Source: Physocladia obscura
Taxonomy: Eukaryota; Chytridiomycota; Chytridiomycetes; Chytridiales; Chytriomycetaceae
Direction of reading: 5' to 3'
DNA length: 10,316 bases
Assembly: GCA_027596945.1 (NCBI GenBank)
Contig: JADGJH010001339.1
Span: 285-10,600, forward strand
Shown one piece after another: positions 1 through 6,851 of the stretch; positions within the stretch are counted from its first letter, which is position 1; each line of letters starts with the position of its first letter. The notes beneath the pieces were generated by a model. It had not been told where the DNA came from, searched no databases, and was given only the letters and a program-made list of their open reading frames with translations. Made by a program: the position numbers and the translations under genes.

Positions 1-35
1 TTTTTCAAATTTTTTTTTTGTTTCAATTTTTGCAC

Positions 36-834
36 CTCCAAATCCTCCATATCGCCAATCAAATGACTCTTTGAATGCCAAAAAAGTTTTTTTCGCGTAT
101 TTGAGGCTGTGAAAAAAATTCGATGGAATCAACAAAAATGAATTTGGAATTGATGAAGTAAATTTGCACAGCTTCTCATAATCTTGTGCTGATTCTTGAA
201 CCAAGTTGACATAATCAGTTTTCCACCTTTGCGCTATATTTATGAGGAGGGTTGGAAAACTTGGCAGACCTGGATAAAAAATTGTTTTTGTATGTGTGTG
301 GGTGTGAGCTACTATTAGTTGCTTACTCCTTTCTACCTACTCACCAAATTTTGGAACCGGGGCAAAGTAGGTACCGCCGTAAAATGGTTTCAAGCTCGAT
401 GTGAGGAAAACTGTGATTGGCCATCCGCCTTCGCCAGTAAAACTTTCCAAATATGCCTGCAGCAAAAAGCCAGAATAAAAAAGAAGATCATAATGGAAAA
501 TGAAACCATAATTTCAAACCATGTAAATTTGATCCACACTTGGTAATTCATCACGATCAACTTTGATGGAAACAAACCATTTGTTCATGAGTTGCGCAAT
601 CTCAAAATTCTCGAAGCATTCATGGGCCATAACGTGACACCAATGACAAGTTGAATATCCAATTGAGAGAAAAATCGGTTTGTCTTCGTTGCGAGCAATT
701 TGAAACGCGTCCTTTCCCCAGGGATGCCAGTTGACTGGGTTGTGCGCGTGCTGGCGCAAATACGCAGAATTCGATGAGATCAATCGGTTTGTAAACAACG
801 ACGAACAGATGGTTTCAATTTGTTGTTTCGGCAT
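36..834 (-). CDS. SPATA20: SPATA20 / DUF255 thioredoxin-fold protein, 5' exons (partial)
   Basis: The 5' part of a spliced minus-strand gene. Exon 1 is 834-520, exon 2 is 456-345 and exon 3 is 269 to about 36. Introns 519-457 and 344-270 have GT-AG ends and keep frame. Exon 1 carries the family's N-terminal signature: N-R-L near residue 16, H-N-P-V-x-W near residue 32, and the redox-type motif C63-H-W-C66-H. Exon 2 has G-G-W-P and G-G-T-Y-F. Exon 3 ends in Y-G-G-F-G-G, where the family continues with A-P-K-F. A donor-like GTGCAA at 35 suggests the next intron starts there and the rest lies off the left edge. The start is the ATG at 834; the frame opens slightly earlier only through a GTG. SPATA20/YyaL proteins join a thioredoxin-like domain to a six-hairpin glycosidase-like domain; their biochemical role is poorly defined. 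It is evidently a host gene and the best sign that this is animal DNA. Confidence 0.9.
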
Positions 835-905
835 CACAAAGCTTTTTTGTTTTTCAACGTTATTCTAACAATGAAAAGCATTTTTTTTATTCGTTCTGCC
901 GCCAT
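834..905 (-). other. Upstream ORF overlapping the SPATA20 start (TGATG)
   Basis: A 23-codon ORF begins at an ATG (905-903) in a good initiation context (CAAAATGGCG). Its TGA (836-834) shares one base with the SPATA20 ATG. The peptide is basic and hydrophobic, with Lys/Arg spaced among Ile, Leu and Val. It could be a translation-regulating uORF, or a leader exon with targeting character joined to the main frame by an event I cannot see. No GT-AG intron of believable size joins the two. It may also be chance. Confidence 0.35.
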
Positions 906-916
906 TTTGGTTATTT

Positions 917-1001
917 GTTCTCACCACTCTCTTTTCTAATTCTCTTCTTTCTTTTTCTTTCCTTTCTCCTCCTCGCCTTCTTTCTCTCCTTGTTTTTCCT
1001 T
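917..1001. repeat. Pyrimidine-rich tract, low complexity
   Basis: About 85 bases of almost pure C/T (TTTCTTTCC-type words) on the plus strand, so purine-rich on the strand that encodes SPATA20. It lies just upstream of the SPATA20 uORF and start. Such tracts are common near promoters and can form non-B DNA. The minus-strand open frame across it encodes only Lys/Arg/Glu low complexity and is not a credible gene. Confidence 0.55.
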
Positions 1002-1819
1002 ATCATAGCAAAAAAGCTCCAAGTAATCCACGGAATTTTTATATCACAATCATAGAATTTCTTACGCGTTTCGACTTTGATGTTTCTGACCGTGAATTCG
1101 CGTTTATGGGACACGCCTTAAAAGTAGTCCGTGTTAGTGCAACGTCTTTGAGTTAATTTCAAATGAGTTTCAAAGTAGCTGATCAATCGGTGGATTTATG
1201 TGACGTGAGGTAGACGATGATGTTGTTTTCCATAAGCATGAAAGTCGGCGAAATCTTACTCAGTGAAAAACTATGGTATAATACGAATCCGCCAACATGT
1301 CCATTGTGGTATTTCCATCTGACAAATTTTCGTCTAATTTCCCATATTCTATTTGTTTAATTTTTACGAAGTCCGCACAAAGGCAAAATTTTCAAAGCTA
1401 AGAAAATTTGGAAACACTAAACTCAGAGTATTTTTAAAAATTCACTTGAATCCTAATTGAAGATTTGTTTTAAGCAAAGAAAATATCTTTGAAGAGCTTT
1501 TTTTATAAATTCAACAGATCACGAACACCCAGTCTTCGCAATCAGGCTTGTTCAGACACTGTCCTGTACATTTAGATATTTCAAAACTTACTTAATATTA
1601 TTCGATGAGTCTAGTTCCCCTCAATAACTCTACTCGTATCTACACAACCACGTTACTGGATTCATGGTAGCGTGGGCTTTCAAATTTGAGAAAATTGTAA
1701 GTCTAAGGGAGGTTTATTTTTGCCCCCCCATTCACACGCCCGCTCCCTCTTCTCTGTGGGGTTTCTCTAATAAAATTTTGAATTGATGATTCCTTCCCTT
1801 CGGCAAGTGACAAATCAAC

Positions 1820-1925
1820 TCAACTTTGAATGTGTGTTTATTTACACTTAGATTGAGTGACGAAGAGTGTGATGGATTTGAGTGTGGTGTGCTCACTAAG
1901 AAAATTCATTGTTCAACTTTGAATG
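1820..1925. repeat. 13-bp direct repeat TCAACTTTGAATG, two copies 93 bp apart
   Basis: The word TCAACTTTGAATG occurs at 1820-1832 and again at 1913-1925. The second copy is followed within about 15 bases by TGCTCACT, and a matching TGCTCACT lies at 1890-1897 between the copies. This may be a decayed local duplication or a short mobile-element remnant. Nothing links it firmly to the element further right. Confidence 0.4.
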
Positions 1926-2259
1926 GTGTGAGGATTGCTCACTGAAATACAGAGGGAGATATTGTGTTTATGTTAGTGAGAGTTTTTGCTGAAAGTCATG
2001 TGTTTATTGTATTGATTATGGTCGTTTTATCGGTCAAACAGTTCAGCTGACCGTATTTAATGTACTAAAAAAACCGGCTACGACTGACTCTGCCTCAGCC
2101 TAACAGAATGATAGTGAACAATAATGTGATTGATTTTAGTGTGGATTATTGTCGATGAAAGTGATAGGGTGTTGTTGTATAAAACTAATAAAATTGATTG
2201 TTGATTTGAGCATAAGAATTCAAGAACATTTTCTGTCCGAAAACAACCAACCTTCTAGA

Positions 2260-4766
2260 ATGAAGCGCACCAACAACGACAAGACCGCACCGACGAAGAA
2301 GCAGAAGAAAGAAGGCGAGAAGAAGAAGAAGAAGAAGGATGAGTCTCTTCCTCCCGATGTCAGGACACTGTGGGCGAAGGCGACAGCAAACCAAGCACCT
2401 CTTCCCGAAAATCGACCTGACGACTACGAGCCAGGCGATTCTGATTTCGAAGAGTCGTCTCTTTCGCGTACTCGCTCTGTCAATAGAACAAAGTCCTCTA
2501 ATCCCCCAGAATCGGTATGTTTTTATTTCTGTTTTTGATGTTTATTTAACCACTCTTCAATAAAAATAGAAACCGCCTGATAAGTCGGGTTTTCGTCTCA
2601 AGGGGATTTTGGAGTCATCGCTCGCCTCCCTGTCGTTGTAAACAGACAGGTATTCTTATTGTTTCTTAATTCTTTTCATCGCTTACTCTGTGACCAGGAA
2701 AAATTACTGGTGCATCATAGAACTAGACTTTTTTATTATTTTACTCTATTTATCAATCGCTTATTAGACGGACAACAGGTAATTTCTCTTCGTTTGTGTT
2801 TGTATCCTCTTAATTATTTTTTATTCAGAATATCGCACCTCATCAAAACTCACTTGTGCACATATCCGACGCTGCGGACCTTCAATCATTACCAAACAAT
2901 CTCAAACCATCCGGCTTAGTCATTGGAGATGGCAGCTGCTTGCCTCGTGCCATTCTTCTCGCTCTCACTGGTTCACAGGATGGATACCAACAACTACGTC
3001 TATCCGTGGTGCAAAGAATCATCGCATCTCCAATACAATTTGAACCCGAAATCCGCCACTTATACAACTGTTCTGTCGCCGACTACTGCTCTCGAATGGC
3101 TGACGATTTCGAATTCGGCGATGTTATCTTTATCATGGCTGCAGCTGTGGTCCTTGAAGTAGAAATCGAAGTCTTTACTTTCAGCAGTAACCAGAATAGG
3201 GCATCATCCTTATTATCCCAACATTTCCTCCGTCACATCGACACAATTCGACCATTCTAATACATCTTGACTCTGGCCATTCAGAACAGCAATGGAATGT
3301 TGACGCAGAAACAGGTCTTCGTCGGGTCTCGAATATACTTGTGCGAGAACCTCATTTTGACACACTTGTTGAAAGTGACCGCCGAGATTCCGGAGTAGCG
3401 CTACAGGTAAATGACTTTTATTTTCGTCAAGACTTGCTCCAAAAACATTTTCTGAATTGTTTTATTTTTAATCTCAAACAGGACGACGACATGAAGCGGA
3501 AACTCTCGTCCCCAGACCATGTGAGCGGTTTTCCACATTTATCAACAGTTTGTCCTACTAATACTGATACTTTTTCGGTTCAGGAACAGTCGGATCTCCC
3601 TTACTGGTACTCTACGCATTGTCTCTACCGTCGACGAATCAATGTTGCGACAGCAGGGCCTGATAATCATGCTGGTCCTGGAATCCCGAAAATGTTGTCG
3701 AGAGAGTGGGAGGATTCGATTGAGCTGCGTTGGAATGAGCAGTCACTCAAACGCCGGAATGAACAGAGAGGACTTCTTCACTTGGATGCGGTACCATCAC
3801 ACAAAAACCGACGCTGAACTCAAGGCTGCAATCAGTCGATTCCCGGATAGGTGTTTGAAAACGCTTATGGCATCTTTAAAAAAGCGAAAGCTGGATTCCG
3901 ACAACGAAACCGACGACAAATGGGCAAAGTACAAGAAGTTTCTCGTCACATACGCTCCAGAAACCTTGCGAAACAACCCTTCGACGTTGGAACCAGTTAC
4001 TGGGGTCTCTCATAACGAAGAAGATATGGCAGAGGCTATAACGAAACTAATCAAAGCGAACCTTGCGATTCTGGCTAGCAATGAAGCAAAATCGAATCAA
4101 GTGAGGCTGATTGTTGCGGAGCAAATGTTGCGATTGAACGAACTGTTTAATAATGGGAGCAAGGGCGACTTCTATGAATTTATCTCCGTGAATTTGGGAA
4201 TTTCGAAGCGGTGAGTATATTTATTCAAACGTAGCTGTATTTATTTTAAACATATATCGCAGGTTGTTTTGCTATTATTCCGCGTACTACAAGTTTGCCA
4301 CTAAATATCCACGATTTCAGCAAATATCTGCCAGCTTCTACGCATTTCGCAACATGATACGAGGTCTAGACGAGTGGTTTGACTCGAGGGACTGTTCAAG
4401 ACTGTCAGAAAACGATTTTCGGTCGAAAGAATTTTGGTCGTTTCCAAAAATAGTTCTTGTGCACCAAAAAATCAGATTTCTCGACTCAGTCAAGGCACAC
4501 CAGAATTGCTCGATTCTTCAAGCTGTTCTGGTGATTCTGATGATGAAATGGAGCAATTGAGTGATGACATGGACGATATTGACTTGAATGCAGAACAACA
4601 GGCTAATGCAAGGAAAGCAAGACTCGCTGCGAAACTACTCTGGGGGAATCCTGCAATTCAAAAACCTTTCGGACGTGGCTCAGAGACATCTGGTTCATTG
4701 TCTGGTTCATATTCTGAGTTGGATACTGGTTCATATACTGATTTGGATACTCCAACCGACAGTTAA
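2260..4766 (+). CDS. OTU-domain cysteine protease, multi-exon, frame partly uncertain
   Basis: OTU proteases usually cleave ubiquitin chains. Start ATG at 2260. Likely exons: 2260-2514, (2570-2649), (2698-2778), 2829-3186, 3285-3406, 3482-3520, 3584-4210 and 4263 to the TAA at 4764. All bounding introns are GT-AG, and the one ending at 3583 has a TACTAAT branch site. The OTU signature G-D-G-S-C-L-P-R-A is at 2925-2951, with Asp at 2928 and catalytic Cys at 2937. After the 98-nt intron 3187-3284, which restores frame, catalytic His is at 3353 (P-H-F-D-T-L-V). The N-terminus is lysine-rich like a nuclear localisation signal; the C-terminus is acidic with short repeats. Three oddities: optional exon 2570-2649 adds an in-frame TAA at 2639; a 2-to-0 phase change lies between about 3742 and 3825 without a convincing intron; and another lies between about 4383 and 4489, perhaps a weak-donor intron at 4437-4489. 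The gene could be host or transposon-borne, and may be decaying. Confidence 0.7.
4689..4748 (+). repeat. Five imperfect 12-nt tandem repeats in the OTU gene tail
   Basis: Five consecutive 12-base units from 4689 to 4748 share the pattern [T/A]CTG[G/A]-TT. Units two plus three (4701-4724) and four plus five (4725-4748) match at 21 of 24 positions. They encode four-residue repeats starting Ser/Thr and alternating Gly-Ser-Tyr with Asp/Glu-Leu-Asp types, giving an acidic, probably disordered C-terminal tail. Confidence 0.75.
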
Positions 4767-4796
4767 ACTGAATTTTAAATGAAAAAACATTTTTCT

Positions 4797-4802
4797 AATA
4801 AA
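4797..4802 (+). terminator. Possible polyadenylation signal AATAAA
   Basis: AATAAA lies 31 bases after the OTU gene stop (4764-4766), in A/T-rich sequence. It is only two bases before the ATG of the next small ORF at 4805, so it could equally be part of that ORF's leader. No AATAAA was found just after the other element genes. Confidence 0.4.
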
Positions 4803-4804
4803 AC

Positions 4805-5241
4805 ATGGCCGCATTTGATGATTTGCCGTTTGAGCTCAGAATTATGATTTTTGATTTCAAAAAAGCACATTTCTTTGTTGAACGAAACTTAAAAGTATTC
4901 TTCAAAGTAGACAGTCCAAAGTTACAGTAAATGATTATGACAAAATTGAAGTGAATTTGTTCATAAATCATGAACGAACATCTGCCAGAAAATTGCGAAG
5001 TTTGTACTCAAATTGCATTCGGTTTATGCCGATTGACTCAACACTGCTTGTGTTTCATTTATGCCATCAACGAAAAAAGGCAGTGATGACATTTCATATG
5101 ACAAACAGTTTGGGTAACAATCCCCAGTCAATGGAAAGGCCAAACTGGATGGTCGAATTGCATGAGCGTAAAGAATTATGGCATAAACGTGATATGTACA
5201 ATCTGCTGAATAAAATCAGAAATTCACAATATTTACTTTGA
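4805..5241 (+). pseudogene. Small hypothetical protein, split by a -1 frame change
   Basis: ATG at 4805 opens a frame of 41 codons ending at TAA 4928-4930. The next frame back is open from 4882 to a TGA at 5239-5241 and encodes about 119 further codons of ordinary, charged composition. The overlap at 4882-4930 is where the phase changes. This could be a single-base indel, or conceivably a -1 frameshift near the run CTTAAAA at 4888. The first residues, with D-D-L-P-F-E-L-R, loosely recall the start of an F-box, a short helix that docks substrate receptors onto SCF ubiquitin ligases; this resemblance is weak. I recognise no other domain. The start context (AAAACATGG) resembles those of the large replicase and the RING gene, so it probably belongs to the same element. 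Confidence 0.5.
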
Positions 5242-5255
5242 ACAATTAAATAACA

Positions 5256-5342
5256 TCCAGCTGGCTAGACTCTTTGTTTAAGTTTTGCCATTGACTTAAT
5301 CTATTTTATTTGCTTTTTCCCCAAAAAGTCCAGCCAGCTGGA
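5256..5342. repeat. 16-bp inverted repeat, arms 5256-5271 and 5327-5342
   Basis: TCCAGCTGGCTAGACT at 5256-5271 and AGTCCAGCCAGCTGGA at 5327-5342 are reverse complements at 15 of 16 positions, with 55 bases of AT-rich sequence between. The right arm also forms half of a tighter hairpin, so two alternative foldings are possible. It is in the 164-base gap between the small gene and the replicase frame. Confidence 0.75.
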
Positions 5343-5348
5343 CTTTTT
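5323..5348. terminator. Perfect 11-bp stem with 4-nt loop
   Basis: AAAAAGTCCAG (5323-5333), loop CCAG, then CTGGACTTTTT (5338-5348), an exact inverted repeat. It sits 58 bases upstream of the replicase ATG. The GC core flanked by A and T runs resembles a transcription-ending hairpin for the upstream gene. Palindromes beside a replicase gene can also be replication origins. The sequence alone does not separate the two. Confidence 0.6.
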
Positions 5349-5390
5349 GAACGTTAAAAAAAACTGAATTATTTTGAAAACTTATTTTAT

Positions 5391-5405
5391 TTTATAATAC
5401 TAAAC
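5391..5405 (+). promoter_or_regulatory. AT-rich start-proximal motif upstream of the replicase
   Basis: TTTATAATACTAAACATG (5391-5408) ends at the replicase start codon and closely matches TTTATATTATAAACATG before the RING gene (9125-9141). If functional it implies a very short 5' leader and an element-specific promoter; this is inference from two good matches and one weaker one at 4792-4807. Confidence 0.4.
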
Positions 5406-6851
5406 ATGTTCTCGTTGGAAATGTTACGTCCTTTCTACCAAAGTATACAGTTGTTTGAACCAAAAAATTATGCCTTGACTTACAAAGGGCTATTCATCCC
5501 TTGTAAGAGGAGAAGTAGAACTGTTGTCAACCAAATCAAGCTTCCAAGAAGTGAAAACGAACATAAGATGTTGCAATCACACATTGCCAATCTCATTCGG
5601 AACAATAAGGGGACAATTATCGGAAATTATATTTTAAAGTGGGACAACACGTTCATCAAGAAAACTGACAAGACAATAAAGCAACTTCAAAACGGGGGTA
5701 TGGAAGTTGTTCACAATGTTTTGAAGAGACAGCGAGAAAATGAAAGAAGCAATTCAAACAAAAAACAAAGACTAGAAACAATCCTTAAAAGAAAAAGACA
5801 ATATTCTCCATCAACTGCAAACAAATCACGTAATATTGATTACTTCTTTTATTACTTTCCGATATTGTATTCTCAAAATGTAAATGTTGATTATGAAGTA
5901 ACCTATGTCACACACTTTTCTAATGGATATGATTATGAGGAAACAAAACATGGATTTCTAAGAGCAGTTCCAGAATACCTTATCGAAAAAACACTTCAAG
6001 ATATTGCCAATGAGGTTGCTGAGAGCAAGCCATATCCTTGTGATGTTGTCAATATTACAATTAATAGCACACAACCAGCTCCATTACGAGCTGTTCCACT
6101 TATGGACCAGCGAATGTATGGAACAACCATCACATACAACTATCTTTGTATTGAACCTAATTATACAGACAAGAATGATTGTGTTTATCAGTATTTGATA
6201 AAAACATATTCCAAGCACATCAAAGATGTAACGTTTGAGGGCTTACAATACATTTTTGAACATGGTGAACTGGAGACTGATTATGGAGCAACTACGAAAG
6301 AAGTTCAGGCATTTTGTGAAAAGTACGGGATTCCATTATATGCACTTGACTTGGAGATGGACATCTTTTGTCATTACAGTCCTAAAAAACGAAATCATCA
6401 TGTTCCTGCCTTGATATTTGTTGTTGCAAACAATCACATGTATCCTATTGCTGATGTTGAGTTACGTAAATCTGTTGTTGCAAGCGCTGCTGCAAGTAAT
6501 TCCAAAGAGTTGCAAAGTTTTACGGGAAAATTCAAGACCACTAATGCATTTGATGGAACAGTGCACACATTATTAAATGTTCCATATCATTGCATTCCAC
6601 AGCTTGAGAATTGTAATGTTGTATACACAAACAAGAATGACTTGGCACAGTTGGTTGTGTATTTAATCAAAACAGACAACACAGTTTACAAAACAAGAGG
6701 AAATGGTGGAAATATTGTCAGAATCGAATACAAGAATAACGTGATTATTGAAATCAACAAACACTACAATGAATCACAACAAGTTTCTCAACTGCTCAAA
6801 ATTCCATTCAGAAATCAAAATCTTGTGAGTCTAGTTTTAGAAGCATTTTAA
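5406..6851 (+). CDS. N-terminal replicase segment, possible cysteine-protease-like domain
   Basis: 481 codons from ATG 5406, ending at TAA 6849. Residues 1-150 are basic and Asn/Lys/Arg-rich, with a likely nuclear-localisation-type cluster around residues 105-140. Residues about 250-350 look like a compact domain: N-D-C259-V-Y-Q-Y-L begins a helix, Y-A-L-D-L-E near residue 315 ends a strand, and a hydrophobic strand leads into N-N-H344-M-Y-P-I. A Cys at the start of a helix and a His after a strand followed by an aromatic residue is the arrangement of papain-like proteases, OTUs included, but the spacing is short and I cannot name a family. The D-L-E triplet could alternatively be read as an Exo I (DxE) motif of a PolB proofreading domain; I see no clear Exo II or Exo III partner. 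The frame continues in phase beyond its stop into the polymerase palm. Confidence 0.7.
   Translation: MFSLEMLRPFYQSIQLFEPKNYALTYKGLFIPCKRRSRTVVNQIKLPRSENEHKMLQSHIANLIRNNKGTIIGNYILKWDNTFIKKTDKTIKQLQNGGMEVVHNVLKRQRENERSNSNKKQRLETILKRKRQYSPSTANKSRNIDYFFYYFPILYSQNVNVDYEVTYVTHFSNGYDYEETKHGFLRAVPEYLIEKTLQDIANEVAESKPYPCDVVNITINSTQPAPLRAVPLMDQRMYGTTITYNYLCIEPNYTDKNDCVYQYLIKTYSKHIKDVTFEGLQYIFEHGELETDYGATTKEVQAFCEKYGIPLYALDLEMDIFCHYSPKKRNHHVPALIFVVANNHMYPIADVELRKSVVASAAASNSKELQSFTGKFKTTNAFDGTVHTLLNVPYHCIPQLENCNVVYTNKNDLAQLVVYLIKTDNTVYKTRGNGGNIVRIEYKNNVIIEINKHYNESQQVSQLLKIPFRNQNLVSLVLEAF

Larger units (their letters stand above)
838..2259. other. Gene-poor spacer between the SPATA20 and OTU genes
   Basis: About 1.4 kb between two divergently transcribed genes, so it must hold both promoters. 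Apart from the short uORF at its left edge I see no coding frame with domain-like content. It contains a pyrimidine-rich tract (about 917-1001), a weak 9-bp inverted repeat with one mismatch (1648-1656 with 1667-1675), a 13-bp direct repeat (1820-1832 and 1913-1925), and a 6-bp inverted repeat CGGTCA/TGACCG (2031-2036 with 2048-2053). The stretch 1830-2160 is rich in GTGT, TGA and GTGAG words but codes for nothing I can support. Confidence 0.6.

Noticed and set aside
911..1114. 67-codon minus-strand frame
   Set aside because: Opens at GTG, no ATG, and is largely the translated pyrimidine-rich tract (Lys/Arg/Glu runs).
1648..1675. Hairpin with 9-bp stem in the spacer
   Set aside because: One mismatch, 10-base loop, no flanking gene end or partner copy; expected by chance in 1.4 kb.
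2149..2259. Upstream extension of the OTU gene N-terminus
   Set aside because: The frame opens with GTG and reads through Cys/Ile/Val-rich sequence; the ATG at 2260 starts the lysine-rich N-terminus.
3275..3280. Gly-His at 3275-3280 as the OTU catalytic histidine
   Set aside because: It falls inside a good 98-nt intron (3187-3284, GTAACC...TTCAG, TTCTAAT branch) whose removal restores phase; the P-H-F-D at 3350-3361 fits the family's histidine context better.
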